A stretch of DNA of 64,000 nucleotides from GCA-2861595 sp035536185 (GTDB lineage: Bacteria > Actinomycetota > Acidimicrobiia > Acidimicrobiales > GCA-2861595): contig DATLOM010000005.1 in NCBI GenBank assembly GCA_035536185.1, forward strand, positions 1 to 64,000, in the 5' to 3' direction. A model generated the notes under the pieces. That model had not been told where the DNA came from. It made no database searches and saw only the letters and a program-made list of their open reading frames with translations. Both the position numbers and the translations under genes were made by a program. How positions within the stretch are numbered: the stretch's first letter is position 1; each line of letters opens with the position of its first letter. Positions 53,528-63,441 of the stretch are shown here, one piece after another.

Positions 53528-56077
53528 ATGGCTCTGTCGGCCGCCGGCGCGGCAGCTCAGCAGCTGGCCGAGGTCCTGGCCGTCCTGGCCTCGTCGCAGG
53601 GCGAGGACACTGCTGCGCAGCGGGGGATAGAGCGCATCGCCGAGTGCTTCGAGGCCGAGGCCGCCGCCCTCGTTCGTGGGGGAGGCGTTGCCGCCGTCAT
53701 CGGCTTTGCCCTCGGCCGGGTGCCCGAGGCGGAGCTGCTGGAAGCGGCCGCGGGCAAGCGCCAGAACCTGGAGCTGCCGGGGGCGGGCACCGGTGCGGTG
53801 GTCACCGTTCCCGTGGAGAGAGAGACGGGCACGTCCATCGTCCTGGTGCGTTCCGGCGACGAGGGCTTCGATCCCGAGGAGCTCAGCTTGCTGCGGGGGA
53901 TGGCGAAGGTGCTGGCGCTGGCCCTGCGGATGCAGCGCACGGTCGACACTCTCCAGCAGAGCGAGGAGCACTCACGGGCGATCCTGCAGTTCGCCGACGA
54001 CGCCTTCATCTCCATGGACGCGTCCGGTTGTGTTACGGCGTGGAACGAGAAGGCGATAAAGACCTTCGGGTGGTCCGAGAGCGAGGCCATCGGTCGTGAG
54101 CTGGCCGATCTGATCGTTCCCCCCCGGTACCGCCAGGCCCACCGCGAAGGCCTGGCTCGTTTCCTCGTCACGGGCGAGGGCGCGGTCCTCAACCAGCGGA
54201 TCGAGATCGAGGGGTCACGCGCGGACGGCATCGAGATCCCCGTCGAGCTGGCCATCTGGCCGGTCTCCTCGAAGGGGGTCTGGACCTTCAACGCCTTCGT
54301 GCGCGACATCTCCGAGCGGCGGCGGGCCGCGGAGGCCCTGGAACGACTGGCGACCGAGCTGCGCCTCCTGCTCGAGTCTGCCGCCGAGGGCATCTGGGGC
54401 GTCGACATCGACGGGAACTTCACGTTCGTGAACAGCGCGGCGGCGCAGATGCTGGGGTGGGCGCCGGAGGAGCTCATCGGGAAGAACTCCCATCTCACCG
54501 TCCACCACAGCCGCCCCGACGGCACGCCCTACCCGATCGAGGACTGCCCGACCTACCAGTCGTTCAGGACAGGTGAGGGTCACCGGCTCGACGGTGAGGT
54601 CCTGTGGCGGCGGGACGGCACGCCGTTCCCCACCTCCTACGCCTCGTTCCCGCTCCAGCGAGACGGTGTGCTCGAGGGTGCGGTCATCACCTGCTCCGAC
54701 ATCACCGACAGGCAGAGGGCGGCCGACGCCCTGCGCGAGGCCAACCTCCGCCTCCAGGAGCTGGCCAGCACCGACGCGCTCACGGGATTGCCCAACCGGG
54801 CTCTGTTCTCGGATCGGCTGGATCAGGCCCTCGCCCTGGCTCGGCGGGTGCACAACGAGGTGGCGGTGCTGTTCATGGACCTCGACCGGTTCAAGCACGT
54901 CAACGACAGTCTCGGCCACCACGCCGGCGACGAGCTGCTGCTCGAAGTGTCCCGACGCCTGAGCGCCGCCGTTCGGGACAGTGACACCGTGGCCCGCTTC
55001 GGCGGCGACGAGTTCGCCGTCCTGCTCGGGGGCAGCACGTCCCCCGAGGAGGCGGCCGCCGCGGCCGAACGCATCCTGGAGTCGTTCCGGGCACCGTTCC
55101 TCATCGGCGGCATGGAGTTCTTCGTCAGTGCCAGCGTCGGCGTCGCCCTGTGGCCGGAGGACTGCAGCTCCAAGGTGGAGCTGCTGCAGCACGCCGACGT
55201 CGCCATGTACCGGGCCAAGGCGGCGGGTGGCAACAGCTTCGAGATGTTCCAGCCGGCCATGACGGTGGCCGCTCGCGACCGCCTCACGATGGAGAATGAG
55301 CTGCGCCGGGCCCTCGAGGAGAACCAGCTCTTCCTGCGTTACCACCCGCAGGTCGACCTGGCCAGCGGGAAGGTGGTGGGGGTGGAAGCTCTGGTGCGGT
55401 GGCAGCATCCCACCCGCGGCGAGGTGATGCCGGTCGACTTCATCCCGGTGGCCGAGGACAGCGGCCTCATCGTGCCCATGGGGGCGTGGGTGCTGGCCGA
55501 GGCCTGCCGCCAGGCCGTGCGGTGGCGAACCGAGCTGGCCCACCGGGCACCGCTGCGGATGGGTGTGAACGTGTCCCCGCGCCAGCTGACCGATCCGGGA
55601 TTTGCGGAGCAGGTCACCGATCTGCTGCTGGAATCGGGTCTTCCCGTCAGGCAGCTCGAGTTGGAGGTGACCGAGAGCACCCTGATCACCGACGCCAGCC
55701 CTGCTCTGGCGACCCTGAAGGTGCTCCGCCATCGAGGCATCAGCGTGGCCATCGACGACTTCGGCAGCGGGTACTCCTCTCTCGGGCACCTGCGCCGTTT
55801 TCCGGTCGACCGCCTGAAGCTCGACATGTCCTTCATCGCCGGCCTCGGTCGCACCGGCGGCGAGGTGGGACGCCAGAACCACACCGCCCTGGTGGCCGCC
55901 GCCGTGGACCTGGCCCACGCCCTGGGCATCTCGGCCCTGGCCGAGGGGGTGGAGACCGAGGAGCAGCGTCTCGCCCTGGTGGCCATAGGCGCCGAGGAGG
56001 CGCAGGGGTACCTGTGGACCCGCCCGCTGCGCAGCGCCGACCTCCCCGACTGGCTGTCTCGTCACCCCCTTGCCTGA
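53528..56077 (+). CDS. GAF-PAS-PAS-GGDEF-EAL cyclic-di-GMP protein
   Basis: The 849-residue cytoplasmic protein has a GAF-like N-terminal domain (residues 1-135), two PAS domains (ILQFADDAFISMDASGCVTAWN; LLLESAAEGIWGVDIDGNFTFVN), a GGDEF domain with intact FGGDEFAVLLGG near residue 490, and an EAL domain with VGVEALVRWQHP, DDFGSGYSSL and EGVETEEQ. Both catalytic motifs look intact, so it could be bifunctional. It is transcribed with the FIST gene. Confidence 0.95.
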   Translation: MALSAAGAAAQQLAEVLAVLASSQGEDTAAQRGIERIAECFEAEAAALVRGGGVAAVIGFALGRVPEAELLEAAAGKRQNLELPGAGTGAVVTVPVERETGTSIVLVRSGDEGFDPEELSLLRGMAKVLALALRMQRTVDTLQQSEEHSRAILQFADDAFISMDASGCVTAWNEKAIKTFGWSESEAIGRELADLIVPPRYRQAHREGLARFLVTGEGAVLNQRIEIEGSRADGIEIPVELAIWPVSSKGVWTFNAFVRDISERRRAAEALERLATELRLLLESAAEGIWGVDIDGNFTFVNSAAAQMLGWAPEELIGKNSHLTVHHSRPDGTPYPIEDCPTYQSFRTGEGHRLDGEVLWRRDGTPFPTSYASFPLQRDGVLEGAVITCSDITDRQRAADALREANLRLQELASTDALTGLPNRALFSDRLDQALALARRVHNEVAVLFMDLDRFKHVNDSLGHHAGDELLLEVSRRLSAAVRDSDTVARFGGDEFAVLLGGSTSPEEAAAAAERILESFRAPFLIGGMEFFVSASVGVALWPEDCSSKVELLQHADVAMYRAKAAGGNSFEMFQPAMTVAARDRLTMENELRRALEENQLFLRYHPQVDLASGKVVGVEALVRWQHPTRGEVMPVDFIPVAEDSGLIVPMGAWVLAEACRQAVRWRTELAHRAPLRMGVNVSPRQLTDPGFAEQVTDLLLESGLPVRQLELEVTESTLITDASPALATLKVLRHRGISVAIDDFGSGYSSLGHLRRFPVDRLKLDMSFIAGLGRTGGEVGRQNHTALVAAAVDLAHALGISALAEGVETEEQRLALVAIGAEEAQGYLWTRPLRSADLPDWLSRHPLA

Positions 56078-56099
56078 CCGCCGGTCCCACCGGCGCCCG

Positions 56100-56105
56100 T
56101 AGTCT
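56100..56105 (+). promoter_or_regulatory. Likely -10 box for the HAD-GH65 unit
   Basis: TAGTCT lies 6 nt before GTG 56112, with no Shine-Dalgarno sequence. Confidence 0.45.
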
Positions 56106-56111
56106 CGGTCG

Positions 56112-56855
56112 GTGCTCGGCCTGCCGACCTCCATCCGTGGCTGCCTGTTCGACCTCGATGGAGTCCTCACCCAGACGGCCACCGTGCACGCGGCAGCGTG
56201 GAAGGAGATGTTCGACGCTTTCCTCCGGGACCACGCCGACGCCACCGGGAAGCCGTTCGTCCCCTTCGACCCCGTCCGGGAGTACGGCGCCTACGTGGAC
56301 GGCATGCCCCGCGCCGACGGGGTGCGGACCTTTCTCGCCTCCCGGGGGATCAGCCTGCCCGAGGGGTCGCCGGACGACCCGCCCGAGGCCGAGACCGTCG
56401 CCGGCCTGGGCAACCGGAAGAACGAGCTGGTGCTGCGCCTGATAGAGGAACGCGGCGTGACCGTCTTCGAAGGCTCGGTGCGCTACGTGGAGGCCGTCAG
56501 GGCGGCCGGCCTTTCCAGCGCGGTGGTGTCCTCCAGCGCCAACACCCTGGCCATCCTGCAGGCTGCGGGGCTGACGGGGTTGTTCGACGTTCGCGTCGAC
56601 GGTGTCGTCGCCGCCGAGCGGGGGCTGCCGGGAAAACCCCGCCCCGACACCTTCCTCGCCGCCGCCGAGGAGCTGGGCCTGGAACCGGACGCGGCTGCGG
56701 TGTTCGAGGACGCCCTCGCCGGCGTGGAGGCCGGCGTGGCTGGCCGCTTCGGGTTCGTGGTTGGGGTGGACCGCATCGACCAGGCGGCGGCGCTGAAGGC
56801 GCGCGGTGCCGACGTCGTGGTGTGCGACCTGGCCGAGCTGCTGGAGGAGGGATGA
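56112..56855 (+). CDS. Beta-phosphoglucomutase family HAD protein
   Basis: The 247-residue HAD phosphotransferase has CLFDLDGVLTQTA with the nucleophile and acid/base Asp (D-L-D), a helical cap, VVSSSANTLAIL and GKPRPDTFL, with VFEDALAGVEAG. The neighbour is a GH65 phosphorylase, which releases beta-glucose 1-phosphate, the substrate of this enzyme. The same pairing occurs in mycobacteria. GTG 56112 is used; its stop overlaps the GH65 start. Confidence 0.92.
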   Translation: MLGLPTSIRGCLFDLDGVLTQTATVHAAAWKEMFDAFLRDHADATGKPFVPFDPVREYGAYVDGMPRADGVRTFLASRGISLPEGSPDDPPEAETVAGLGNRKNELVLRLIEERGVTVFEGSVRYVEAVRAAGLSSAVVSSSANTLAILQAAGLTGLFDVRVDGVVAAERGLPGKPRPDTFLAAAEELGLEPDAAAVFEDALAGVEAGVAGRFGFVVGVDRIDQAAALKARGADVVVCDLAELLEEG

Positions 56856-59215
56856 ACGGGCCCCCGCGGTTCGAGCCCGAGCCGTGGTGCGTGCGGGAGA
56901 CCGGCCTGGACTTCGCCAACCTGGCCCAGAGCGAGTCGGTCTTCGCGCTGGCCAACGGCCATCTCGGGCTGCGTGGCAACCTCGACGAGGGTGAGCCCTA
57001 CGGCCTGCCCGGCACCTACCTGAACGGGCTGTACGAGCTTCGCCCGTTGCCCTACGCCGAAGCCGGCTATGGGTACCCCGAGTCCGGCCAGGCCATCGTC
57101 AACGTCACCGACGGGAAGCTCCTGCGGCTCCTTCTCGACGACGAGCCCTTCGACGTCCGCTACGGCAAGCTCCGCTCCCACGAGCGGGTGCTCGACATGC
57201 GGGCCGGCACGTTGACACGTGAAGTCGAGTGGGTGTCGCCGGCCGGTCAGGCGGCACGGATCCGCTCCGTCCGCCTCGTCTCGTTCACCCAACGTGCCGT
57301 GGCCGCCATCAGCTACGAGGTCGAGGCCGTCGACGACGCCGCCCGGGTGGTGGTGCAGTCGGAGCTGGTCGCCAACGAGCCGATGCCCGTCTCGGAGCAG
57401 GACCCGCGGGCGGCGGCGGTGCTCGAGTCGCCGCTGGTGTCGGAGGACCATGGCTCCCACGGCCCTTTCGGCGTGGAGCTCGTCCACCACATGAGGGCCA
57501 GCGGCCTCCGCCTCGCCGCGGCCATGGACCATCTGGTGGAGGGCCCTCCCGGAACGGTGGCCAACGCCGAGTCGGCGCCGGACACCGGCCGGGTCACGGT
57601 GACGACGGTGCTCGAGCCGGGCCAGCGCCTCCGCATCGTCAAGCTGCTCGGTTACGGGTGGTCGAGCCTGCGCTCCAGGAGGGCCCTGCGTGACCAGGTG
57701 GTGGCCGCCCTCACGGCGGCCCGCCACTCCGGTTGGGACGGTCTCCTCGAGGAGCAGCGTCAGTACCTGCAAGCCTTCTGGGACCGTGCCGGCGTGGACG
57801 TCGAGGGTGACCCCGAGATCGAGCAGGCCCTGCGCTTCGCCCTGTTCCAGGTGCTGCAGGCCGGCGCCCGGGCCGAGGGACGGGCCATCCCGGCCAAGGG
57901 CCTCACAGGTACCGGCTACGACGGCCACGCCTTCTGGGACAGCGAGACGTTCGTGCTCCCGGTGCTCATGCACAGCTTTCCCAAAGCGGCGGCCGACGCC
58001 CTGCGCTGGCGCCACTCGACGCTGCCGGTGGCGAGGGATCGGGCCCGCACCCTCGGCTTCCGGGGCGCGGCGTTCCCCTGGCGGACCATCGCCGGCGAGG
58101 AGTGCTCCGGCTACTGGCCGGCGGGCACAGCCGCCTTCCACGTCAGCGCCGACGTGGCCGATGCCGTGGTGCGCTACGTGGACGCCACCGGCGACGAGCA
58201 GTTCGAGAGCGAGTGCGGCGTGGAGATCCTCGTGGAGACGGCCCGCCTGTGGCGCTCCCTCGGGCACCATGACGCCCGGGGGAGGTTCCGCATACCGGGG
58301 GTGACCGGCCCCGACGAGTACAGCGCCCTCGCCGACGACAACGTCTACACCAACCTCATGGCCCAACAGAACCTGGCCGCCGCGGCCGACGCCACCCAGC
58401 GCCATCCCGACGCGGCGGCAGCCCTGGGGGTGAAGCCGGACGAGGTGGACGCCTGGACCGCCGCGGCGACCGCCATGTTCGTTCCCTACGACGAGGCTCT
58501 CGGCGTGCACCCCCAGGCCAGCGGCTTCACCGGCCACGACGTGTGGGACTTCGCCTCGACGAGGGAAGACCAGTACCCGCTGTTCCTCCACTTCCCGTAC
58601 TTCGACCTGTACCGCAAGCAGGTCGTGAAGCAGGCCGACCTGGTGCTGGCCATGCACCTCCGGGGGGACGCCTTCACCGACGAGCAGAAGGCCCGCAACT
58701 TCGCCTACTACGAGCCGCTGACGGTCCGGGACTCCTCGCTGTCGGCGGCCACCCAGGCGGTGCTGGCGGCCGAGACGGGCCACGTGGAGCTGGCCTACGA
58801 GTACCTGCACGAATCGGTCCTGGTCGACCTGCACGATCTCCACGACAACACGGGCAACGGGCTCCACCTGGCCGCCCTGGCCGGGGGATGGTCGGCCCTG
58901 GTCGCCGGGTTCGGCGGGTTCCGGGCCCGCAACGGGGCGCTGGCCTTCGCTCCCCGCCTCCCCGCCGCCATCTCGCGCCTCACCTTCCACCTCCAGTACC
59001 GGGCCCGGTGCCTGCGGGTGTCGGTGACGCCGGCTGAGGCGACGTACGTACTGCGTTCAGGGGAACCGATCGAGCTGACCCACCATGGCGAGCCCCTGAC
59101 CGTCGGCACCGATCAGCCCGTCAGCCGCCCAGTCCCTTCGATCCCCGCCGTGCCCCCGCCGGCCCATCCCCCGGGCCGCGATCCGGCCCGCCACCACCTC
59201 ACCGGCGACGAGTAG
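56852..59215 (+). CDS. Glycoside hydrolase family 65 disaccharide phosphorylase
   Basis: The 787-residue enzyme has an N-terminal beta-sandwich (ESVFALANGHLGLRGNLDEG), a helical linker, an (alpha/alpha)6 barrel with GYDGHAFWDSETFVLP and the general-acid Glu in VTGPDEYSALADDNVYTN, and KQADLVLAMHL. It cleaves maltose, trehalose or kojibiose with phosphate. Exact substrate is unclear. It is coupled by ATGA overlap with the HAD gene. A Pro/His-rich tail of 30 residues is extra. Confidence 0.95.
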   Translation: MNGPPRFEPEPWCVRETGLDFANLAQSESVFALANGHLGLRGNLDEGEPYGLPGTYLNGLYELRPLPYAEAGYGYPESGQAIVNVTDGKLLRLLLDDEPFDVRYGKLRSHERVLDMRAGTLTREVEWVSPAGQAARIRSVRLVSFTQRAVAAISYEVEAVDDAARVVVQSELVANEPMPVSEQDPRAAAVLESPLVSEDHGSHGPFGVELVHHMRASGLRLAAAMDHLVEGPPGTVANAESAPDTGRVTVTTVLEPGQRLRIVKLLGYGWSSLRSRRALRDQVVAALTAARHSGWDGLLEEQRQYLQAFWDRAGVDVEGDPEIEQALRFALFQVLQAGARAEGRAIPAKGLTGTGYDGHAFWDSETFVLPVLMHSFPKAAADALRWRHSTLPVARDRARTLGFRGAAFPWRTIAGEECSGYWPAGTAAFHVSADVADAVVRYVDATGDEQFESECGVEILVETARLWRSLGHHDARGRFRIPGVTGPDEYSALADDNVYTNLMAQQNLAAAADATQRHPDAAAALGVKPDEVDAWTAAATAMFVPYDEALGVHPQASGFTGHDVWDFASTREDQYPLFLHFPYFDLYRKQVVKQADLVLAMHLRGDAFTDEQKARNFAYYEPLTVRDSSLSAATQAVLAAETGHVELAYEYLHESVLVDLHDLHDNTGNGLHLAALAGGWSALVAGFGGFRARNGALAFAPRLPAAISRLTFHLQYRARCLRVSVTPAEATYVLRSGEPIELTHHGEPLTVGTDQPVSRPVPSIPAVPPPAHPPGRDPARHHLTGDE

Positions 59216-59313
59216 CACCCGCGTCCACACCCCCGCCCCCGGGAATCCACAGCCTTTACCCCCTTGCGCTCCACAGGGCTCAGGGCAGAAGGTATGGGGG
59301 AGGAGGCGATTCG

Positions 59314-59496
59314 ATGGACGTTCACTCGAAGGCAGTAGCCGAGGAGCTGCGGCGGCGGCGCCTGGGCCGCCCGGAGCTGATCAGCTCGCTGGAGGATTCC
59401 ACCCGCTCCACCTGGCTTCCCGGAGACATCGAGAAGGTGCCGTCGTCGTTGCTGGTGCTCGCCGCGGTGTCCCTGGCCCGACCACCGGACGCCTGA
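59314..59496 (+). CDS. Small hypothetical protein, 60 residues
   Basis: ATG 59314 follows GGGGGAGGAGG, a very strong ribosome site. The product (MDVHSKAVAEELRRRRLGRP...) has a basic amphipathic start and a short hydrophobic end (SLLVLAAVSLA). No family recognised. Upstream of it the 95-bp gap after the GH65 gene is otherwise empty. Confidence 0.5.
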   Translation: MDVHSKAVAEELRRRRLGRPELISSLEDSTRSTWLPGDIEKVPSSLLVLAAVSLARPPDA

Positions 59497-59529
59497 GAGC
59501 AGGCCGGTCCGGCCGGTCCTGGGGCCGAC

Positions 59530-59720
59530 GGGTCAGTGGGTGTGGCTGCGTCCACCTCGGCACCCAGCGCCCGCCACACGGGCTGCACGTTGGCATGCCT
59601 CTCGTCGGGGACGACGGGGATCGACAGGGTCAGTGGGTGTGGCTGCCCTCCACCTCGCCACCCAGCGCCCGCCACACGGCCTGCACGTTGACATGCGTCT
59701 CGTCGGGCGGCAGTGAGCGC
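59530..59720. repeat. Partial tandem duplication of the DUF2795 gene 3' end
   Basis: Bases 59530-59618 and 59627-59717 are about 85 percent identical (period about 97): GGGTCAGTGGGTGTGGCTG starts each. The right copy is the 3' end of the gene at 59630-60031; the left copy has lost its gene but keeps coding similarity on the minus strand (NVQPVWRALGAEVD). Confidence 0.8.
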
Positions 59721-60031
59721 AGGGCGTCCAGGACGGACTGCGGAGCGTGCTCGGCCTCGGCGTGGAACAGGAGGTCGTCGCTGCGGGCCGGGAAGGCGGC
59801 GCCGGCCAGGTGCCTGGCCAGTTCGGCCCGCTGGTCCGCGGCCGGCGCGCTGACGCCGATGCCGACCCTCTCCTCGGCCCTGGCTGAACGCCCCGGGCCG
59901 ACCTCGGGATCCTCCTGCAGGCGGTCCTCCCGTGCCCGCGACTCCTCCGGCGCGCCTCTCAGCATCGACTCCAGGTCGTGGCTCATGGCGTCGTCGATCC
60001 TCGGGCTGTGCTTGTCGGTCTCTCGTTCCAT
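59630..60031 (-). CDS. DUF2795-containing protein
   Basis: The 133-residue product has a charged N-terminal half and the DUF2795 domain (AELARHLAGAAFPARSDDLL, then QSVLDALRSLPPDETHVNVQAVWRALGGEVE) at its C-terminus. The role is unknown; such proteins are common in actinobacteria. ATG 60031 is chosen. It is divergent from the 2H phosphoesterase gene and has a decayed partial copy downstream. Confidence 0.82.
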   Translation of the reverse strand: MERETDKHSPRIDDAMSHDLESMLRGAPEESRAREDRLQEDPEVGPGRSARAEERVGIGVSAPAADQRAELARHLAGAAFPARSDDLLFHAEAEHAPQSVLDALRSLPPDETHVNVQAVWRALGGEVEGSHTH

Positions 60032-60085
60032 GGCCGACGTTGTGCCCGCCGGCGCGGGACACGAACCGCGCGCGATGGTGCGGGC

Positions 60086-60604
60086 ATGGCCAAGAGCCGC
60101 CTCGGAGTCGCCCTCCTCCTTCCCGCTGACATCGCCGCCGAGGTCGACGGCCTCCGGCGCGGCCTCGGGGACGGCGCCCTCGACCGGATTCCTCCCCACA
60201 TAACCCTCGTCCCGCCGGTCAACGTGAGGGAGGAGCGGGTGGACGAGGCGTTCGCCGTGCTCCGCCGGGCGGCCGGGACGACACCTCCCCTTCGCCTCAC
60301 GCTGGGGCCGCCGGCCACCTTCCTTCCCGACAACCCGGTGGTGTACCTGCCGGTCACGGGCGACATCGAGGCGCTCCGGGCCCTCCGCGACGCCGTGTTC
60401 GTGGAGCCCCTCGCCCGGTCCCTCACCTGGCCGTGGGTGCCCCACGTCACCCTCGCCGACGAGGCCGCTCCCGAGCGCATCGCCGCCGCCCTCACCGCCC
60501 TGAACGACTACGTGGTCGACGCCACCTTCGACGGCGTGCACCTCCTGCGGGAGAACCCCGGCCGAGTCTGGGAGCCGATGGCCAACGCCCTCTTCGCCCG
60601 CTGA
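60086..60604 (+). CDS. 2'-5' RNA ligase/2H phosphoesterase family protein
   Basis: The 172-residue product has the two H-x-T/S catalytic motifs: PPHITLVPPVNV and VPHVTLADEA, spaced about 90 residues. Family members act on 2',3'-cyclic or 2'-5' phosphodiester bonds in RNA or small nucleotides. ATG 60086 is used. It faces away from the DUF2795 gene. Confidence 0.9.
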   Translation: MAKSRLGVALLLPADIAAEVDGLRRGLGDGALDRIPPHITLVPPVNVREERVDEAFAVLRRAAGTTPPLRLTLGPPATFLPDNPVVYLPVTGDIEALRALRDAVFVEPLARSLTWPWVPHVTLADEAAPERIAAALTALNDYVVDATFDGVHLLRENPGRVWEPMANALFAR

Positions 60605-61054
60605 TCCATCTTTGTCACCGAAGGGACGCCAGGAGCCGCGCAGGGCACCCGGTTTGGCTATGCGCCCGTTTCGCGTCGACCTAGAGCTTTATGGAGCTGA
60701 GCTCACCGTCCTTGGAGATTCGCCGGTTGCTCTACCGCTGAGAAATCGGGCCGACGCCAGTCAAGAGAAACGTGCCCCGCTTCCTCTGAAGCGGCCTGAT
60801 CGGCGGCGTCCGCCGGGAGCAAAACACCACTGCAGCGGGTCGACGACTGCTGCACGTGCGACTCCGGTGGATGCTCCTCGCGGCCGCCATCCCCGGTCTG
60901 CTCCATCCGCGCTGAGCGCCGGTTACCGGCCGCCGGTCCGGTCGGAGTCGGGCTGAGGACAACACCCGACGTCCCGCGGCCATAGGTGCCTATCCCGGCG
61001 TCGGCTCCCGACGAGTGGGAGCCCGCCACGGCGCGGGAGGCGAATGGACAACGT
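60605..61054. other. About 450 bp without a convincing gene
   Basis: Short open frames exist but lack ribosome sites and protein-like composition. I see no repeat or RNA gene. Confidence 0.55.
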
Positions 61055-63000
61055 TTAGGCGCTCCGGGAGGTGGGTGGTGCCGGCCCGGCGCGGTACTTG
61101 GGATGGCGCCAGTCGTCGGGCGGAACCATCTCCCGTTTGCCCTTGCCCTCGACGAGGGACCACTTCTTGTAGGTCTTGAGGTGGTGGTGGTGGCGACAGA
61201 GCCCGTCGAGCAGGCTGAGCAGCGTGATCTTGATCTCGGCCCAGTCCTCCCGATGGTCGATCTCCAAGCGCACGGCCCGGTTGCAGCCCATCACCGTGCA
61301 GGTGGGGTTCAGCCACTCGAGCGCGGTGCGCTGCAAGGAGCTGGGACGCCGTCCCACATGGGCGACGTTGACCACGTCGGCGCCCTTGGTGACCACCGCG
61401 CCGAGGAACACGTCGCCCGACCCGATCATGGCCTGGACCACCGATACCGGCACCGGACCGAGGCCGGCGATCTCACAGACCTCGTCGTCTATGGGCCAGC
61501 CCGTACCAGCGTCTCCCAGTCGATACGCACTATGACCTTTGCCGGCCGCACCGGCGGCGCCATCGGGTCATCGGTCACCGGCTCCTCTGAACCATCAGTG
61601 TCCAGGTCCGAAGAGCCCCCGCTCACCGGCTCCGAATCGCCATTGTCCGAGTGCGGAGAGCCCCCGCTCACCGGCCCTGAACCGCCAGTGTCCGAGTGCG
61701 GTGAACCCCCGGGCACCGGGCCCTGTCCCTCAGGGGCCCCCTCCCCACCGGGTCCCTCCCGCCTGACGGCGGGCCCCTCCCGGCGAGGCCCCTCCCGTAC
61801 GGGCCACCCGGTGATCTCGCCGTCGGCGGCTGCACCAGCTTCGGCAGCCGGGCGCGGTGTTGAGGGAGTGGCCGAGCCGTCCCTCCGGCCAGTGCTCCGG
61901 CCGACTGTAGATCCCCTAGGTGGCTCAGAGGTCCCGCCCGTGCTCGGCGGGCCGCCCGCGGGTCCCGTAGGTGGCTCAGAGGTCCCGCCCGTGCTCGTCG
62001 GGCCGCCCGCGGGTCCCGTAGGTCGCTCAGAGGTCCCGCCCGTGCTCGTCGGGCCGCCCGCGGGTCCACTAGCTGGATCGGAAGCCCCGCCCGTGCTCGG
62101 GCCGCCCCTGGCTTCCGTAGCTGGCCCAGAAGTCCCGCCCGTACTCGTCGGACCGCCCGTGGATCCACTGGCTGGATCGGAAGCCCCGCCACCGCTGGCT
62201 CCACCGGGGGTCCCAACGCCAGCGGCGGTGGAGCTGGCGGCGCGCTTCTTGGCGGCCGCTCTTGCGTCGGCGGCGGCCTTGGCGGCGGCCTTGGCGGCGG
62301 CCCTGGTGGCGGCCAGCAGGCCGTCGGCGAGATAAGCCTCCTCGGGCTCCCGCCGGCCCTCGGCCCGCGCCTTTTCGAAGATCCTCTGCGCATGGCCCTG
62401 CACGATCGACCAGATCTCGGAGACCTCTTCGAGAGTGGAGCGGTAGGTGATCTCGCCTGCCCCATCCACGGTGCGGCGCCGGCGCAGGAACCGGGAGCGG
62501 TGGATGGCGCGGTGGGCAGCGGCGGGGTCGGGCTCGGCGGCGGCCTTGGTGCGGGCGCACTCGTCCTTGAGCTCACCCAGAGATCCCTTCTTGGCCAGCT
62601 TCACCAAGCGTTCTTCGGCCTTGGGGTTCTTGGTGGCGGCATCAGCGATGGCGCCGGCCTGGGACGACGACACCTCTCCGGCCCGAGCGGCGGCGTCGAG
62701 GCCGGGCAGCTTGGCCAGCGCCTCGGCGGTCTCCAGTGTCTCTTTGGCCTTGGCCACGCTGGTGCCGGATTTCTTGGCCAGCTGATGGGCGGGGCTCATG
62801 TGGCCCTCGCGCTCCCACAGCTTGGTGTCGGCCACCTTCTTGGCGGCCAGAGCCTTGATGGTGGCCAGCATGTTCTCGGTGGCGATGGCGTCGTCCACCA
62901 CGCCCTGTGCGGTCACCGCGGTGATCTGGTTGGGATCGAAGGACGCGGCATAGCTCGACACCGCCTCCCGGATGCCCTTCATGGTCGAGCCGTCGAACAT
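61055..63000 (-). pseudogene. 13E12-type HNH endonuclease gene, frameshifted
   Basis: From ATG 63000 (GAGGAACGAGGGGG upstream) the frame encodes a helical DUF222-like domain (about residues 1-240), a long Gly/Pro/Ser/Thr linker and VIVRIDWETLVRAGP, then stops at 61489. A one-base shift to the -1 frame continues with IDDEVCEIAGLGPVPVS and the HNH core (EWLNPTCTVMGCNR, IDHREDWAE, LCRHHHHLKT) to 61055. Both halves look well conserved. No canonical slippery heptamer spans the junction (TGGCCCA), so an indel or sequencing error is more likely than programmed frameshifting. Confidence 0.85.
61919..62220 (-). repeat. 51-bp in-frame minisatellite in the HNH linker
   Basis: Units start near 61919, 61970, 62021, 62072, 62119 and 62170, mostly 51 bp apart, encoding repeats like GPAGGPTSTGGTSEPPT. 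A second set of 45-bp units at about 61576-61725 encodes SGGSPHSDNGDSEPV-like segments. In-frame length keeps the linker open. Confidence 0.9.
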
Positions 63001-63441
63001 TGACACCCCCTCGTTCCTCTCGATTGATTCAAAGAGGAGGGCCGTACCGCCGGCACCTCGAGGCGTTTCCGTCCGTACTGCTGATCCTGAAATGAGGATA
63101 CAACTCGACTGTGACAAGTACTTCCTGGGAGCAGCGACACCACCTTCACTGTGCATGCACCAGGGCTAGAGCGGCCGCGGATGCTCAAGATCACACCGCT
63201 GCCTCACCACCAAACCGCATCAACGAAGGGACCGGAAGGCATCCCGGCGGCCGCCCACCATGCTGCCTCGGTGCCAGCCGAGACAGCAAGAACCACAGAT
63301 GGTGGTGACGTCTCAAACTGCCCGCTGGCAGCCAATGGGTGCCCAATGACGGCCACACGGAGTGTGGTCGGCGCGAAGGGACGTCTTCGACGACCTCGCG
63401 CCCGGACCCGGCGGTAGGGGACAGCCTCGGGTCGTTCGGAG
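63001..63441. other. About 440 bp without a convincing gene
   Basis: No protein-like frame, repeat or RNA gene is recognised. The promoters of the HNH gene must lie here. Confidence 0.5.

Noticed and set aside
60612..60956. Possible plus-strand gene of 114 codons
   Set aside because: Low-complexity, Arg/Pro-rich translation typical of noncoding GC-rich DNA; no start signal.
61485..61495. Programmed -1 frameshift in the HNH gene
   Set aside because: The junction TGGCCCA is not a canonical X-XXY-YYZ slippery site and no clear downstream stem-loop or pseudoknot was evident; an indel or base-call error is simpler.
61919..62220. CRISPR-like array
   Set aside because: The 51-bp units are in frame within a protein linker and are contiguous, without spacers.
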